IMG/VR virus record: IMGVR_UViG_3300032770_000002
Location: 166,254-230,253 of that record
Length of the DNA: 64,000 nt
DNA from: a virus
Strand: one strand, 5' to 3'
In this document: piece after piece, positions 23,282 through 31,542 of the stretch
How the letters are laid out: each line of letters begins with the position of its first letter
Position numbering within the stretch: the first letter of the stretch is position 1
Made by a program: the position numbers and the translations under genes
Notes under the pieces: generated by a model
The model's input: the letters and a program-made list of their open reading frames with translations, nothing else
The model's database searches: none
Told to the model about the DNA's origin: nothing

Positions 23282-24531
23282 TGAACTTGACGACATCAGT
23301 TGGGTTTGAACTCGAGTTTAGCGGGTCAAATCTTGACCGTGTTGAACGCGAGCTTCGCTCTAAGGGGATCGACTGTCACAATTACGGCCGGTGGCGCCAC
23401 TCTGACGGCGACCTGTGGGACCTTAAGACCGACTCGTCATGTGGGTTTGAAGCCGTCAGCCCGATATTGCAGACCTATGAGGAGCTGGTTGATGCTGCTG
23501 GTGTCGGCGCCTTGATCGCCAATGTCGGTGGAACTGCGACAGAGAGGTGCGGGCTTCACGTTCACATCGGCGGCGGTGACTTCAGTTCGCTTCAACTTGA
23601 AAACGTCTTTCGATTTTTCACACGGTATGAGTTCGCCTTTTTTCTCATGGTGCCTCCGGCTAGGCGGACAAACATCTACTGCAAGCGGCTTTCACCAGCT
23701 ACGATCAACTCAATCAAGCGGGCGTCATTTCAGCGCAATGACTGGTGGATTCACACGTGGACTGACAAGAATGTCTGGCTGAATGGGCGCCGTTGGCCGG
23801 ACATCAGGACGCTTGAGTTTCGCATCATGCCCGGGTCACTCAGCCCATACTTCATCATTGGCTACGTGACGTTTCTTCAGTGCGTGATCAACACGGTCAA
23901 GGACCGAACGATTAACTGGGGCATGGCTCGCAGCAAGGATGACCGCTCGCTCTTCCAGACGATGCTTGGTCAGTCCGGATTTTATGGCCCATGGATTAGT
24001 GAAGACCTTAAGGAACTCTACCTCACCGGGCGCAAGTGGGCGATCGAGCGGTATAAGCTGGCGAACGAGTTAGTGTCGGGTTTCTTTGAAATGACGCGGG
24101 TCGTTCCTAAAATCCCGTCGGTCGACTGCCGGCCAAGTTGGGACCGTGGAGACACATCGCTCCCACAACGGACACGCCGTGTGAGGCGACGAGTGCCGGA
24201 AGTAGAGGTGCGAAGCCCCGCGTCATCTCCGCCTCCGCCATCGACGGCTTATTCACCGATTCAGCAGCCTCAGTTTATAAGCTCAACGCCTGTGGTGACG
24301 TCATTTGCTACTCAGACGACGCAGACGATGCCAGAAATTTCAATCAGCAACGCTACCACTACTTCCGGCGATTGGATTGTCTCATGGGGACAAGGAGGAA
24401 CGAGCCACTTGAACATGGGCCAAGCTTCTAGCTCAGCGGAAACAACTCCAACCGCAGAACGCAGTGAAACGACAGCAACTCCGCCGACGCCGTCGTCCGA
24501 ATCTACACCGTCTGAATCTCAGGGCTCGTAG
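23281..24531 (+). CDS. Amidoligase-family protein 2 (COOH-NH2 ligase)
   Basis: 416 residues. Signatures: VGFELEFSG (7-15), TDSSCGFEAVSP (50-61), CGLHVHIGG (90-98) and TLEFRIMPGS. They are collinear with the proteins at 12681 and 57534. After the catalytic domain (about 270 residues) comes a long low-complexity tail rich in Pro, Ser and Thr (PASSPPPPSTAYSP ... TTPTAERSETTATPPTP). It probably forms an amide bond with ATP; the substrate is unknown. Confidence 0.85.
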   Translation: MNLTTSVGFELEFSGSNLDRVERELRSKGIDCHNYGRWRHSDGDLWDLKTDSSCGFEAVSPILQTYEELVDAAGVGALIANVGGTATERCGLHVHIGGGDFSSLQLENVFRFFTRYEFAFFLMVPPARRTNIYCKRLSPATINSIKRASFQRNDWWIHTWTDKNVWLNGRRWPDIRTLEFRIMPGSLSPYFIIGYVTFLQCVINTVKDRTINWGMARSKDDRSLFQTMLGQSGFYGPWISEDLKELYLTGRKWAIERYKLANELVSGFFEMTRVVPKIPSVDCRPSWDRGDTSLPQRTRRVRRRVPEVEVRSPASSPPPPSTAYSPIQQPQFISSTPVVTSFATQTTQTMPEISISNATTTSGDWIVSWGQGGTSHLNMGQASSSAETTPTAERSETTATPPTPSSESTPSESQGS

Positions 24532-24541
24532 TTAGCCCAAG

Positions 24542-25702
24542 ATGAGACAGGCAAAAGCTACTATCGACCAGCTGTTTGAGCGCCAGATTGATGAGATCTG
24601 GCGCCCTCCAAATCTTCCCGATAAGGAGCCTGAAGACATCTTTCAAGACACCATGGACCGCGCTTACGCGGGCTATGAGCAAAAGGCTGGTCGACAGCAG
24701 GTTAATCGGGCATTCGACAACCGTGAAAAGCAGTCCGGTCATCGTAATTTTCTAGACGCTTTGGCGGAACCCGAACAACTTGCAGTCGTCTTCGGGAACC
24801 TCAACTATCAAGTTGAAAATGGCGGATTCACACAGTGGATCGACAACAATTATTACGAAGACACGATCGACAGGCTGCGTGAATTTGGTGACCGATTCAA
24901 GGAACGATTTCCAGTTTTAGGCCGGGTGTTAGCGATCATCGATGAGTTGGAGGAGTATGCCTCGAATTTTGGCGAGGACATGACCCTGCCCAAGTTGACC
25001 GGCCGCGAGTGGGATGAGGACATCGGCAACGCCTTTTACGATGAGGATTGGGACAGGCTCAACGAGCTTACGGGCGGAACTGACATCGACAAGCGCAGGG
25101 TTGACGACGCCACGGAGGATGTGCTCAAGGACATGATCGAACTTTCGGTCGATGAGTCAGAGACCGAAGGCCAGTTTTACTGGGCGATTAAGCGGTCACG
25201 CCTGCATGGCCACGATGAGGAGATTGAGCGTTCGAGCATGACATATGCTGACGAGGACCAGGCTTACGAAGCGGGTGAAAAGAGAGCTGAGGAACTCCAA
25301 AAAGAAGCCATGGAGGAGCAGAATGAGCTCTACGACTTAGCCCGTGAGGAAGCAAAGAATGAACTGGAAAAGGAGCTGCGTGAGGGTCTTGACAAAGACG
25401 TTCATCGGACTTTTGAACGAGCCGACCACGACTATTACGCGATTCACACCGAGGTTCTTGACGCAATTTCTAGCATCCTTCGCACGGAATATAACGTCAA
25501 TTCGTCATTCAGTCAATTTTTCACTCAGGCCATGGGCAAGGTCCGTCAGTCACTTAAACGCGTGGCCGATGTAGCTCGACAAAAACTCTCGTCCGGACTT
25601 GGACGGGCAGCTGGAGCATTGACTCGAGCTTCACAGAAAGTTCGTCCGGGAGAATCTGCGGAAGAATCTGCGAAAGACTCGATCTGTCGACTCATCTCAT
25701 AG
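24542..25702 (+). CDS. DMP19/DUF4375-like protein with charged helical region
   Basis: 386 residues. The segment LNYQVENGGFTQWIDNNYY (around residues 88-106) matches the 'NGGF.q...N' core of DMP19-like domains. A long highly charged helical part follows (EEAMEEQNELYDLAREEAKNE, rich in E/K/R), then a basic amphipathic C-terminus (KVRQSLKRVADVARQKL). It is 10 nt from amidoligase 2, in the same operon. Role unknown. Confidence 0.7.
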   Translation: MRQAKATIDQLFERQIDEIWRPPNLPDKEPEDIFQDTMDRAYAGYEQKAGRQQVNRAFDNREKQSGHRNFLDALAEPEQLAVVFGNLNYQVENGGFTQWIDNNYYEDTIDRLREFGDRFKERFPVLGRVLAIIDELEEYASNFGEDMTLPKLTGREWDEDIGNAFYDEDWDRLNELTGGTDIDKRRVDDATEDVLKDMIELSVDESETEGQFYWAIKRSRLHGHDEEIERSSMTYADEDQAYEAGEKRAEELQKEAMEEQNELYDLAREEAKNELEKELREGLDKDVHRTFERADHDYYAIHTEVLDAISSILRTEYNVNSSFSQFFTQAMGKVRQSLKRVADVARQKLSSGLGRAAGALTRASQKVRPGESAEESAKDSICRLIS

Positions 25703-25718
25703 CCTGGGAGGTCAGGAC

Positions 25719-26021
25719 ATGATTATGGGCCGAGAACAGACAAAAGGAGGAACAAGCCTGCTTCAGGCCATTCAGATGATCTTAGTCGCAGTCATGCTGG
25801 GGGCCATCTCATGGATGGCAAACTCAATCGTTCAAAGCCGTGAGGAGATAGTTAGATTAAGGACTCAATTCGACGAGCGTAAAGCTACTGTCGATGATTT
25901 GGTCAAAACGCAGCAAGAGGTTTTGAGAACGTTGATTAGCCTGAGGGATGAAGATGCCAGGGCCGATCAACGAATTAGTCAGCTTGAACAGCGGGTTCAA
26001 CGTTTAGAAAAAAGTCCGTGA
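25719..26021 (+). CDS. Single-pass membrane protein with coiled coil
   Basis: 100 residues. A strong Shine-Dalgarno GGGAGGT lies just before the ATG. One transmembrane segment (about residues 15-36, LQAIQMILVAVMLGAISWMAN) is followed by a coiled coil to the end (REEIVRLRTQFDERK ... RISQLEQRVQRLEK). This shape is seen in spanins, XhlA-like haemolysins and phage membrane anchors. It is GTGA-coupled to a second membrane protein. Confidence 0.75.
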   Translation: MIMGREQTKGGTSLLQAIQMILVAVMLGAISWMANSIVQSREEIVRLRTQFDERKATVDDLVKTQQEVLRTLISLRDEDARADQRISQLEQRVQRLEKSP

Positions 26022-26440
26022 AAAGCATCGTCAAATTCGCCTGGCTAAGCACCGGGTTGACGTCGTTGCTCACAGGTCTCGTTACGGGTCTTATGGGAAA
26101 GTTCAACGCTAAAATGGTGGCCAGCATATTAAGCTTGCTGACCATTGCCATCGCCACGTTTTTTGCAATGGGCTACATCTTCAACCAGCCAAATCTTTAT
26201 ACGTGGCCGACGAATGCCACCCCCGTGGCTCTTCCAACGTCGATCATCTTCATCATTGTCGGTTCATCCGTGTTCATTCTGTCAGCCAGAACGCACGGGG
26301 AAGTATATCATCGCTTTGATGTCGAGGACGATCGGTTGGACCTCGTTGAGAGGCGGGTCAATCGCGTTGAATCGATGGTCGCTGAATTACGCCATCAGAA
26401 TGGAAATGGCGAAGTCAGTTCGCGATCACACGATACTTGA
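26018..26440 (+). CDS. Multi-pass membrane protein (holin-like shape)
   Basis: 140 residues from GTG 26018, overlapping the previous stop. Hydrophobic segments at about 8-26, 34-55 and 68-90, then a charged coiled-coil C-terminus (DRLDLVERRVNRVESMVAEL). Size and topology are compatible with a holin, but no lysis enzyme is nearby, so function stays open. It overlaps the convergent ligase gene by 26 nt. Confidence 0.65.
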   Translation: MKSIVKFAWLSTGLTSLLTGLVTGLMGKFNAKMVASILSLLTIAIATFFAMGYIFNQPNLYTWPTNATPVALPTSIIFIIVGSSVFILSARTHGEVYHRFDVEDDRLDLVERRVNRVESMVAELRHQNGNGEVSSRSHDT

Positions 26441-26996
26441 ACTTAAACCAGTCCGAAGAGTCTTGTTCGGGACTTCCAAGCGGCCGATAAGGAGTGCCTT
26501 TTCGTTTCAACACAACGCCCTCGAACTCAGATCGAAGCGTGTGCTCAGTGAGCAGCTCCCCAAGCAGCCAGTCCTCTGTCACTGAAAACATCCACGGAAG
26601 TCCAAGTTGTCCACTGATCTTGACAGCCGCGGCTTGGCGCACGTCCGGTCCTTGGTCGAGGAGTGAAAAGCCGTCGACGCAGAGAGCCTCAAACGGGTAG
26701 AATTTTGACTTGTAGACCTCACCGTCGAGGACCATCAGTTTGCTGACGTGTGTGAAGTCTTTGGCGTTGAGCGCCGGGTGACGAAATTGTTCGGCTCGTC
26801 GATTGATGATTTGAACCTGTCCATTGATGACGGCCAAGACGGCACGGTCACCGTTGAGCTTTCGCTGGACGACGTCGCCGTTTTTCATGCGCGTCATCAG
26901 TTCTGTAATCTTTGACGCCGTCAATTCTTGGCCTTTGGTTGGCCGCATCGGGAACAGGGGAAAGCTCAGTCCTGGGACGATCAGAGTTCGATTCAT
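26415..26996 (-). CDS. Minimal ATP-dependent polynucleotide ligase
   Basis: 193 residues. Motif I RKLNGDRA with the nucleotidyl-accepting Lys46, motif III region LMVLDGEVY, motif IV EGVVLKRK and motif V WFKFKYR are in order. Only the nucleotidyltransferase domain is present; there is no room for an OB domain. It could seal DNA or RNA nicks. Leaderless start: -10 TATATT is 6 nt upstream. A second, NAD-dependent ligase is at 60609. Confidence 0.82.
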   Translation of the reverse strand: MNRTLIVPGLSFPLFPMRPTKGQELTASKITELMTRMKNGDVVQRKLNGDRAVLAVINGQVQIINRRAEQFRHPALNAKDFTHVSKLMVLDGEVYKSKFYPFEALCVDGFSLLDQGPDVRQAAAVKISGQLGLPWMFSVTEDWLLGELLTEHTLRSEFEGVVLKRKGTPYRPLGSPEQDSSDWFKFKYRVIAN

Positions 26997-27002
26997 GGCT
27001 CA

Positions 27003-27031
27003 AATATAACGACCGGCCGTAATTTGTAAAC
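27003..27031 (-). promoter_or_regulatory. Minus-strand promoter of the ligase gene (leaderless)
   Basis: On the minus strand: -35 TTTACA (27025-27030), spacer 16, -10 TATATT (27003-27008), then 6 nt to the ATG at 26996. It lies back to back with the plus-strand promoter, with about 10 nt between the two TTTACA elements. Confidence 0.82.
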
Positions 27032-27040
27032 AGAAAAATA

Positions 27041-27073
27041 ATTGTTTACAAATTATGGAACTTGTGGTATATT
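27041..27073 (+). promoter_or_regulatory. Plus-strand promoter with TTGTTTACAAA element (leaderless)
   Basis: -35 TTTACA (27045-27050), spacer 17, TGTGG-extended -10 TATATT (27068-27073), and ATG 27080 after exactly 6 nt. It shares its upstream region with the divergent ligase promoter. Confidence 0.88.
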
Positions 27074-27079
27074 CCACCC

Positions 27080-27691
27080 ATGAACATCGCCACGATCGAT
27101 TTTCAGATGACGGTAAAGTCCAACGGGTGGTCGAGCGACAAGCTCAAATACGCCGACCTGGCCAAGGACGCTTCCATGCTTGTCGACATGCTCGACGACC
27201 TCGACGCGGACCTGGAAGTCATCACGTTCATCTTCAACGTCAGCATGACATACGATCAGGTCATGCGCATGTTCAGGCTTTTTGCCAAGGGCCGAAACCA
27301 CATGGCATACCACTTCGGCCGATCCTTGCAGGCGACGTCGGCATACGACCCTGATTACAGCCGTGACGGTCAGACGCTGGTTTTCCGGGACATCTGCAAG
27401 GTTGAAAATGCGTCGTGGGACGGGAACAAATCTGCTCCAGTCACAATCACGTTCGAGGACATCCTCAAAATTCAAAACCAACAGCTTCGCGGGTTTACGA
27501 TCGTGGCCAACCTGATTCGATTGGCCAACCTCATTGCGTGGTCCGTGGTGAATGACGTCAAGCTCTCACCAAAACCGGTGACGATGAAGACGTGGAACAC
27601 GATCACCATCTGGGGCGAGAGCCCGTGGACGAAAAAAGTCGAAGGTGTTGGAGCGGTCCCGGACGACGATGACCTTTACGCCGAGGAGTAA
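27080..27691 (+). CDS. Hypothetical protein with leaderless promoter
   Basis: 203 residues from ATG 27080 (MNIATIDFQMTVKSNGW...). Soluble, mixed alpha/beta, with an acidic C-terminus (VPDDDDLYAEE). Strong promoter and C/G-ending codons suggest good expression. No motif recognised. First gene of a run to 28935. Confidence 0.8.
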   Translation: MNIATIDFQMTVKSNGWSSDKLKYADLAKDASMLVDMLDDLDADLEVITFIFNVSMTYDQVMRMFRLFAKGRNHMAYHFGRSLQATSAYDPDYSRDGQTLVFRDICKVENASWDGNKSAPVTITFEDILKIQNQQLRGFTIVANLIRLANLIAWSVVNDVKLSPKPVTMKTWNTITIWGESPWTKKVEGVGAVPDDDDLYAEE

Positions 27692-27694
27692 CAC

Positions 27695-27925
27695 ATGAAC
27701 TTAAAAGAGCAAATTGTGCAGCTTTCTTCCCAAGCTATCGCCACTAAAAAGGATACCTGTTTGGAATTTAACACGACTGGAGGATACATGTCGTTGACGT
27801 TGACGCCAGCCGGTCGAGTAGAAATTTTGTGGAGAGATAGAGCTGGCATTAAAGAGGGTTGGTTCATGAAAGACTGGACTGTTGAAACCACGTTAAAAAA
27901 GCTCGATGGACTCTTGCGGTCATGA
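27695..27925 (+). CDS. Small hypothetical protein
   Basis: 76 residues (MNLKEQIVQLSSQAIATKK...), 3 nt after the previous stop and ATGA-coupled to the TOPRIM gene. Alternating hydrophobic pattern (YMSLTLTPAGRVEILW) suggests a small beta sheet. Function unknown. Confidence 0.7.
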   Translation: MNLKEQIVQLSSQAIATKKDTCLEFNTTGGYMSLTLTPAGRVEILWRDRAGIKEGWFMKDWTVETTLKKLDGLLRS

Positions 27926-28935
27926 AGGAGCGATTTCAAGACATCAGCTTTACTGAGCAGGAGGGCGCGCTCATCAAGGTCTGCAACCGGATCATTGACG
28001 GGTATGCTCGTCAGGGCTACGATTTGTCACTCCGTCAGCTCTACTACGTGCTGGTGACCAAGAACATCATCCCAAACGTCCCGCGCTCCTATGAGAAACT
28101 GGGCGCTCTCATCAACGAGGCGAGAATGGCAGGCCTGGTCGACTGGGACATGATCGTTGACCGTGGGCGCCACGCCATCGTGACTCGGAAATTTTCCGGC
28201 CCTGGAAAGGCCGTCAGCCAGCTCGTCAAGACCTTCAAGCTGAACCGCTGGATTCACCAGCCATTTTACATCGAGGTGATGGCCGAGAAGCAGGCCCTTG
28301 AGGGCGTGCTTTCACCCGTCTGCAGTTATTGGGGCATCACCTACAGCTCGAACAAAGGCTACAGCTCAGCGTCGGCCCTTTATGCGGCGGCCAAGCGCTT
28401 GGCGAAGAAGGCCGAGGCCGGCAAGCAAGTTGTCGTGCTTTACCTTGGCGACCATGACCCAAGTGGCATCGACATGACGCGAGACATCCGTGACCGACTG
28501 ACCATGTTTTCAAGGCTTCCCATCGACGTCAAGCGCCTCGCGTTGAACATGAGCCAGGTTCAGAAGCTCAACTTGCCGCCAAATCCGGCCAAGATGTCGG
28601 ACAGTCGAGCGCCGGACTATTGTGCGAAATTTGGCAACTCATCGTGGGAATTGGACGCCATCCCACCGCGCATCTTGTCAGAGATCATCTCACGTGCTGT
28701 CATGCGTCGCTTGGACGATGACGCGTGGAAAAAAGATGAGAAGCGTGAGAAAAAGGCGATCGAAATTTTAAAGAATGCTGTTCATAGTATTGATCGCGAG
28801 TTCTCAGGCCCGGCGAAGCAGGAAGTTGTTGTCGATGACGATTCAACGCCTCCTCCGAAAGTAGAGATGCCTAAGTTAACTCGTGAGAGTGGCGACGACG
28901 TTGACGAAGGCGACTCAACTCAGCCAACAACATAG
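27922..28935 (+). CDS. TOPRIM-domain protein (Spo11/topoisomerase VI A-like)
   Basis: 337 residues. An N-terminal winged-helix-like part (LSLRQLYYVLVTKNIIPN, INEARMAGLVDWDMIVDRGR) is followed by a TOPRIM core: YIEVMAEKQALEGVL holds the Glu and VVLYLGDHDPSGIDM the DxD. Both are metal-binding motifs of TopoVI-A and Spo11 relatives. The tail is acidic and Pro-rich. I know of no experimental function for this phage family. DNA cleavage is possible, but a catalytic Tyr is not identified. Confidence 0.72.
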   Translation: MKERFQDISFTEQEGALIKVCNRIIDGYARQGYDLSLRQLYYVLVTKNIIPNVPRSYEKLGALINEARMAGLVDWDMIVDRGRHAIVTRKFSGPGKAVSQLVKTFKLNRWIHQPFYIEVMAEKQALEGVLSPVCSYWGITYSSNKGYSSASALYAAAKRLAKKAEAGKQVVVLYLGDHDPSGIDMTRDIRDRLTMFSRLPIDVKRLALNMSQVQKLNLPPNPAKMSDSRAPDYCAKFGNSSWELDAIPPRILSEIISRAVMRRLDDDAWKKDEKREKKAIEILKNAVHSIDREFSGPAKQEVVVDDDSTPPPKVEMPKLTRESGDDVDEGDSTQPTT

Positions 28936-28957
28936 TCTCCATCGTCGCCTTGGCAAC

Positions 28958-29461
28958 GTGTTCAAGACGACGACAATCAAGATCACAGTGGGCGCGTCAT
29001 CATTCGAAAGGGTGGCGATGCGTTGTTTTGAGGCTTCCGAGGATCTTCACATCGTCATCCTTGGCGAGGACCACGACGACCACGACGTCTGGGCGCTCAC
29101 GTCGGACACGATCGAGCTGATTGGCACGTTCAAGAAGTCAGCGCTCAAACGATTTCACGAGCTGATGTTAATGAAGCGGATCAAGCTTGTCGCAAAGGAC
29201 TTCGAGTTTCTCCAGGACCACTACGCGAGAATTGACATGGAGGTCCGACGTGTCTCGATGCGGCTGATTGAAGGGTCCTACAACTACGTTGAATTCTGCA
29301 CGCACTGCAATCGGTATCTCATGGACCCGATTGAGCTTTGCGAACAGAAGGAATGCCTCAAAAACATTCGCAGGCCGGATGAAATTCGCCGAGTTCTTAA
29401 GCTGCCGTGGCCAAAGCTTCAGCCGCAGCCGCATTCTCGGTCTCAGCGCCATTCTGACTGA
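28958..29461 (+). CDS. Hypothetical zinc-finger-like protein
   Basis: 167 residues if GTG 28958 is the start; an upstream frame opens at 28883 inside the TOPRIM gene. A CTHC ... CEQKEC pattern near residues 115-135 may bind zinc. The last ~20 residues (LQPQPHSRSQRHSD) overlap the end of the convergent metallopeptidase gene and look like run-on sequence. Function unknown. Confidence 0.6.
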   Translation: MFKTTTIKITVGASSFERVAMRCFEASEDLHIVILGEDHDDHDVWALTSDTIELIGTFKKSALKRFHELMLMKRIKLVAKDFEFLQDHYARIDMEVRRVSMRLIEGSYNYVEFCTHCNRYLMDPIELCEQKECLKNIRRPDEIRRVLKLPWPKLQPQPHSRSQRHSD

Positions 29462-29972
29462 CCACCATCGCGGCAAGTTCAGCCGCTGCAGCCTGCATTG
29501 CCGAGGAGATGGACTGGTATTCACCTGCATTCTGGCCGTAGTGGCGAATGACGCTAAGGAACCCGGTGATGAAGATGTCATCAGGCACCAGCTTTAACTG
29601 GACCCGCTCGTCCTCATCGCGTTTCGGAATTCCATGGCGGTCGGTGACAACCTTGATGTGGGAAAGCTCGTGGTCAAGCAAAGCTTCACGCTGCTGGTCG
29701 TTCTTCTCCTCCCACATGTGGCCGTCAATGTCAATTTCGGCCTCGTGCGGGTCGCGCAACTTACGCCTCCGGCTAATCAGCTTTACGTAGGCTTCGCAAT
29801 AGTGCCCGGCGTGCTTGAGGGCCGGGGTTGGCTCGTCGTCCTTGTCAAAGGCCTTGACGAAGTTCAATGACACCCTGGACTGGGCGTCAACGAGTTCGTG
29901 GTGATATCGGGCCATGACTTGGTTGAGCATGGCGTAATCGGCACGCGTGCCGTCGGAGAACGCTTTAGACAT
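29397..29972 (-). CDS. Putative phage metallopeptidase
   Basis: 191 residues. ALLDHELSHI (residues 98-106) contains the zinc HExxH motif HELSH. This and the preceding DGHMWEEKNDQQ match the pattern of putative phage metallopeptidases of unknown substrate. The C-terminus is Ala-rich (EALATAA). It is downstream of the small DUF6582-like gene on the same strand. Confidence 0.75.
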   Translation of the reverse strand: MSKAFSDGTRADYAMLNQVMARYHHELVDAQSRVSLNFVKAFDKDDEPTPALKHAGHYCEAYVKLISRRRKLRDPHEAEIDIDGHMWEEKNDQQREALLDHELSHIKVVTDRHGIPKRDEDERVQLKLVPDDIFITGFLSVIRHYGQNAGEYQSISSAMQAAAAELAAMVVSQNGAETENAAAAEALATAA

Positions 29973-29986
29973 ACAGATGAGAACTA

Positions 29987-30235
29987 CTAGTCTTCAGTTT
30001 TTGCGTGGCCAATGTCAGGGAATTTCCGATGAACAGCCGCGCGCACTTTGGCTTTTTCAGCCGGAGTGCCGTGCTGCGAAACTCGTGCCAGGGCATTTCT
30101 GGCGTGGGCTTTGTCATGAATTGGATAGCGGCGTTCTTTTGGAAAGACAAAGTCACCGCCGGGCAAATTCTTGCGAGCTTGGGTCGTTAGTTTACGCTCA
30201 TCAATCAGAGCGTCAATCAGGTGTCTTGCGTTCAC
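29987..30235 (-). CDS. DUF6582-like small protein with MNARHLID N-terminus
   Basis: 82 residues. RKNLPGGDFVFPKERRYPI, then HDKAHARNALARVSQHG and KAKVRAAVHRKFP, is a familiar small domain of phage proteins (NLP..FVFP.ERRYPI..HARNALAR). The N-terminus MNARHLIDALIDE matches those of genes at 10072 and 10665, suggesting a detachable tag. It precedes the metallopeptidase by 14 nt. Confidence 0.75.
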   Translation of the reverse strand: MNARHLIDALIDERKLTTQARKNLPGGDFVFPKERRYPIHDKAHARNALARVSQHGTPAEKAKVRAAVHRKFPDIGHAKTED

Positions 30236-30250
30236 GGGCTTAAGTATAGC

Positions 30251-30598
30251 ATGAGCGACGAACCACTGCCAGCTGGGCGCCTTTTATCGGATGACCAGAT
30301 CAAAACTGCGATTGGTGCTGGACAATTTTATTTTGAGGTGCTTCAGTATTATGACCGTGACTTTAGCCTGGTTTCCATCAGCACGGAGGCCGACCTCGAC
30401 AGGGCTATTTCACTGGCCACGCAGTTTTCAAGCGCTCCACAGACGTTGTTCAAGCCGCATGTTTGGCTGATGGTTCCGGTCGTGTGGAGCGAGTCTCAAG
30501 CCCAGCCGACGTCGCTCGTTGACATGCAGCGAATCAAGGAACTGTTTGTCGGGATGGGCGACTCAGACAAGTATGCGCCCGATGTCGGTGAGCTTTAG
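30251..30598 (+). CDS. Hypothetical protein
   Basis: 115 residues from ATG 30251 (MSDEPLPAGRLLSDDQ...). Soluble; no motif recognised. TATAGC immediately precedes the ATG, but there is no matching -35, so I do not call a promoter. Converges with the AAA+ gene with a 4-nt overlap. Confidence 0.6.
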   Translation: MSDEPLPAGRLLSDDQIKTAIGAGQFYFEVLQYYDRDFSLVSISTEADLDRAISLATQFSSAPQTLFKPHVWLMVPVVWSESQAQPTSLVDMQRIKELFVGMGDSDKYAPDVGEL

Positions 30599-31542
30599 CC
30601 CAGTCGAGCCACGCCATTCGTGCTGTTGTCAACGATGACCGACGACTTGAGGCGCTGGAGAACCTCGCGGACTGGTTCCTTCAACGCGTAAGCGCCGACG
30701 ATCAGTTCGCGCAGGTGTCCAAATGACATGCCATTGGTCTGCTCGGCGAGCCACTGAATCTGCTCTGGTTTTTCAACGGCTTCGAGCTTCTTGGTCAAGT
30801 AGACCTTGCGGGCTTCGAGGGCTGGCGGCCCAAGGTGAATGACCTTGTCAAACCGGCCAGGTCGGCGCAGCCGCGGTGGGATTCGGTCAAGGTAGTTCGT
30901 GCTGCCAAGGTAAAGGATGTTTTGAATCTGGGCGTCGCCGTCGAGGAGCTGGAGCATGGACCGCTCTGAATAGCCGACAATTTCATCAAGGTCTTCGAAG
31001 ACGACCACGACCTTGCGCTCTGGCTCGACCTCACGGTAATTCTTCAGGCCCTCACGCAGCGTGCCAACTTCCGTCGTGAAGAAGATGATGTCGCCGCGGT
31101 TGACCATCATCTCACTGACCTGTTGAAACATCGATGACTTGCCGCACCCGGGCGGGCCCTCCACGAGGATGCCTCGGTTGTGGAGAAAACCAAGCTGATT
31201 GAAGTTTTCCTTCAGGCCCCAGAATCGGTCGATCTCGTCAAGGACCTTTCGCATCGGGCTGGACTCGAACAGGTAAAGCTCGTCGGTCTTTGGCGCAAAC
31301 TTGGTGTAGACCGGGCCTTCCATCGAGCTTTCAATGCGATACGCGAATGCTTGAAGTGCCGGGCGCAGGGTCACGTCACCGATTGGCTTGAGTGAGTTGC
31401 CGCTTTGAAGAAATTGAATGTAGTGCTTCTTAAGTTCTTCTTCGTTTTTAGACTTAAGCCCCTCCATGATGGCGCCACTTTGACGGGCGATGTCACGGGC
31501 TTCGACCACATTCCCGAGAATTTTTGAGATGCTGTTGATCAC
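30595..31542 (-). CDS. AAA+ ATPase
   Basis: 315 residues. Walker A EGPPGCGKS (128-136), Walker B VVVVFEDLDEI (178-188), sensor-1 GSTNYLD and the arginine finger region PPRLRRPGRFDKVI are all present, as in FtsH/Cdc48/BCS1-type ATPases. The N-terminal ~120 residues are helical and unique. A remodelling or unfolding role is likely. The phage has no obvious clamp loader here, and the RPGRFD pattern is not typical of one. Confidence 0.85.
   Translation of the reverse strand: MINSISKILGNVVEARDIARQSGAIMEGLKSKNEEELKKHYIQFLQSGNSLKPIGDVTLRPALQAFAYRIESSMEGPVYTKFAPKTDELYLFESSPMRKVLDEIDRFWGLKENFNQLGFLHNRGILVEGPPGCGKSSMFQQVSEMMVNRGDIIFFTTEVGTLREGLKNYREVEPERKVVVVFEDLDEIVGYSERSMLQLLDGDAQIQNILYLGSTNYLDRIPPRLRRPGRFDKVIHLGPPALEARKVYLTKKLEAVEKPEQIQWLAEQTNGMSFGHLRELIVGAYALKEPVREVLQRLKSSVIVDNSTNGVARLG

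Noticed and set aside
30233-30250. TATAGC just before ATG 30251 as a leaderless promoter
   Set aside because: Immediate contact with the ATG leaves no 6-nt spacing and there is no TTTACA-like -35 upstream.
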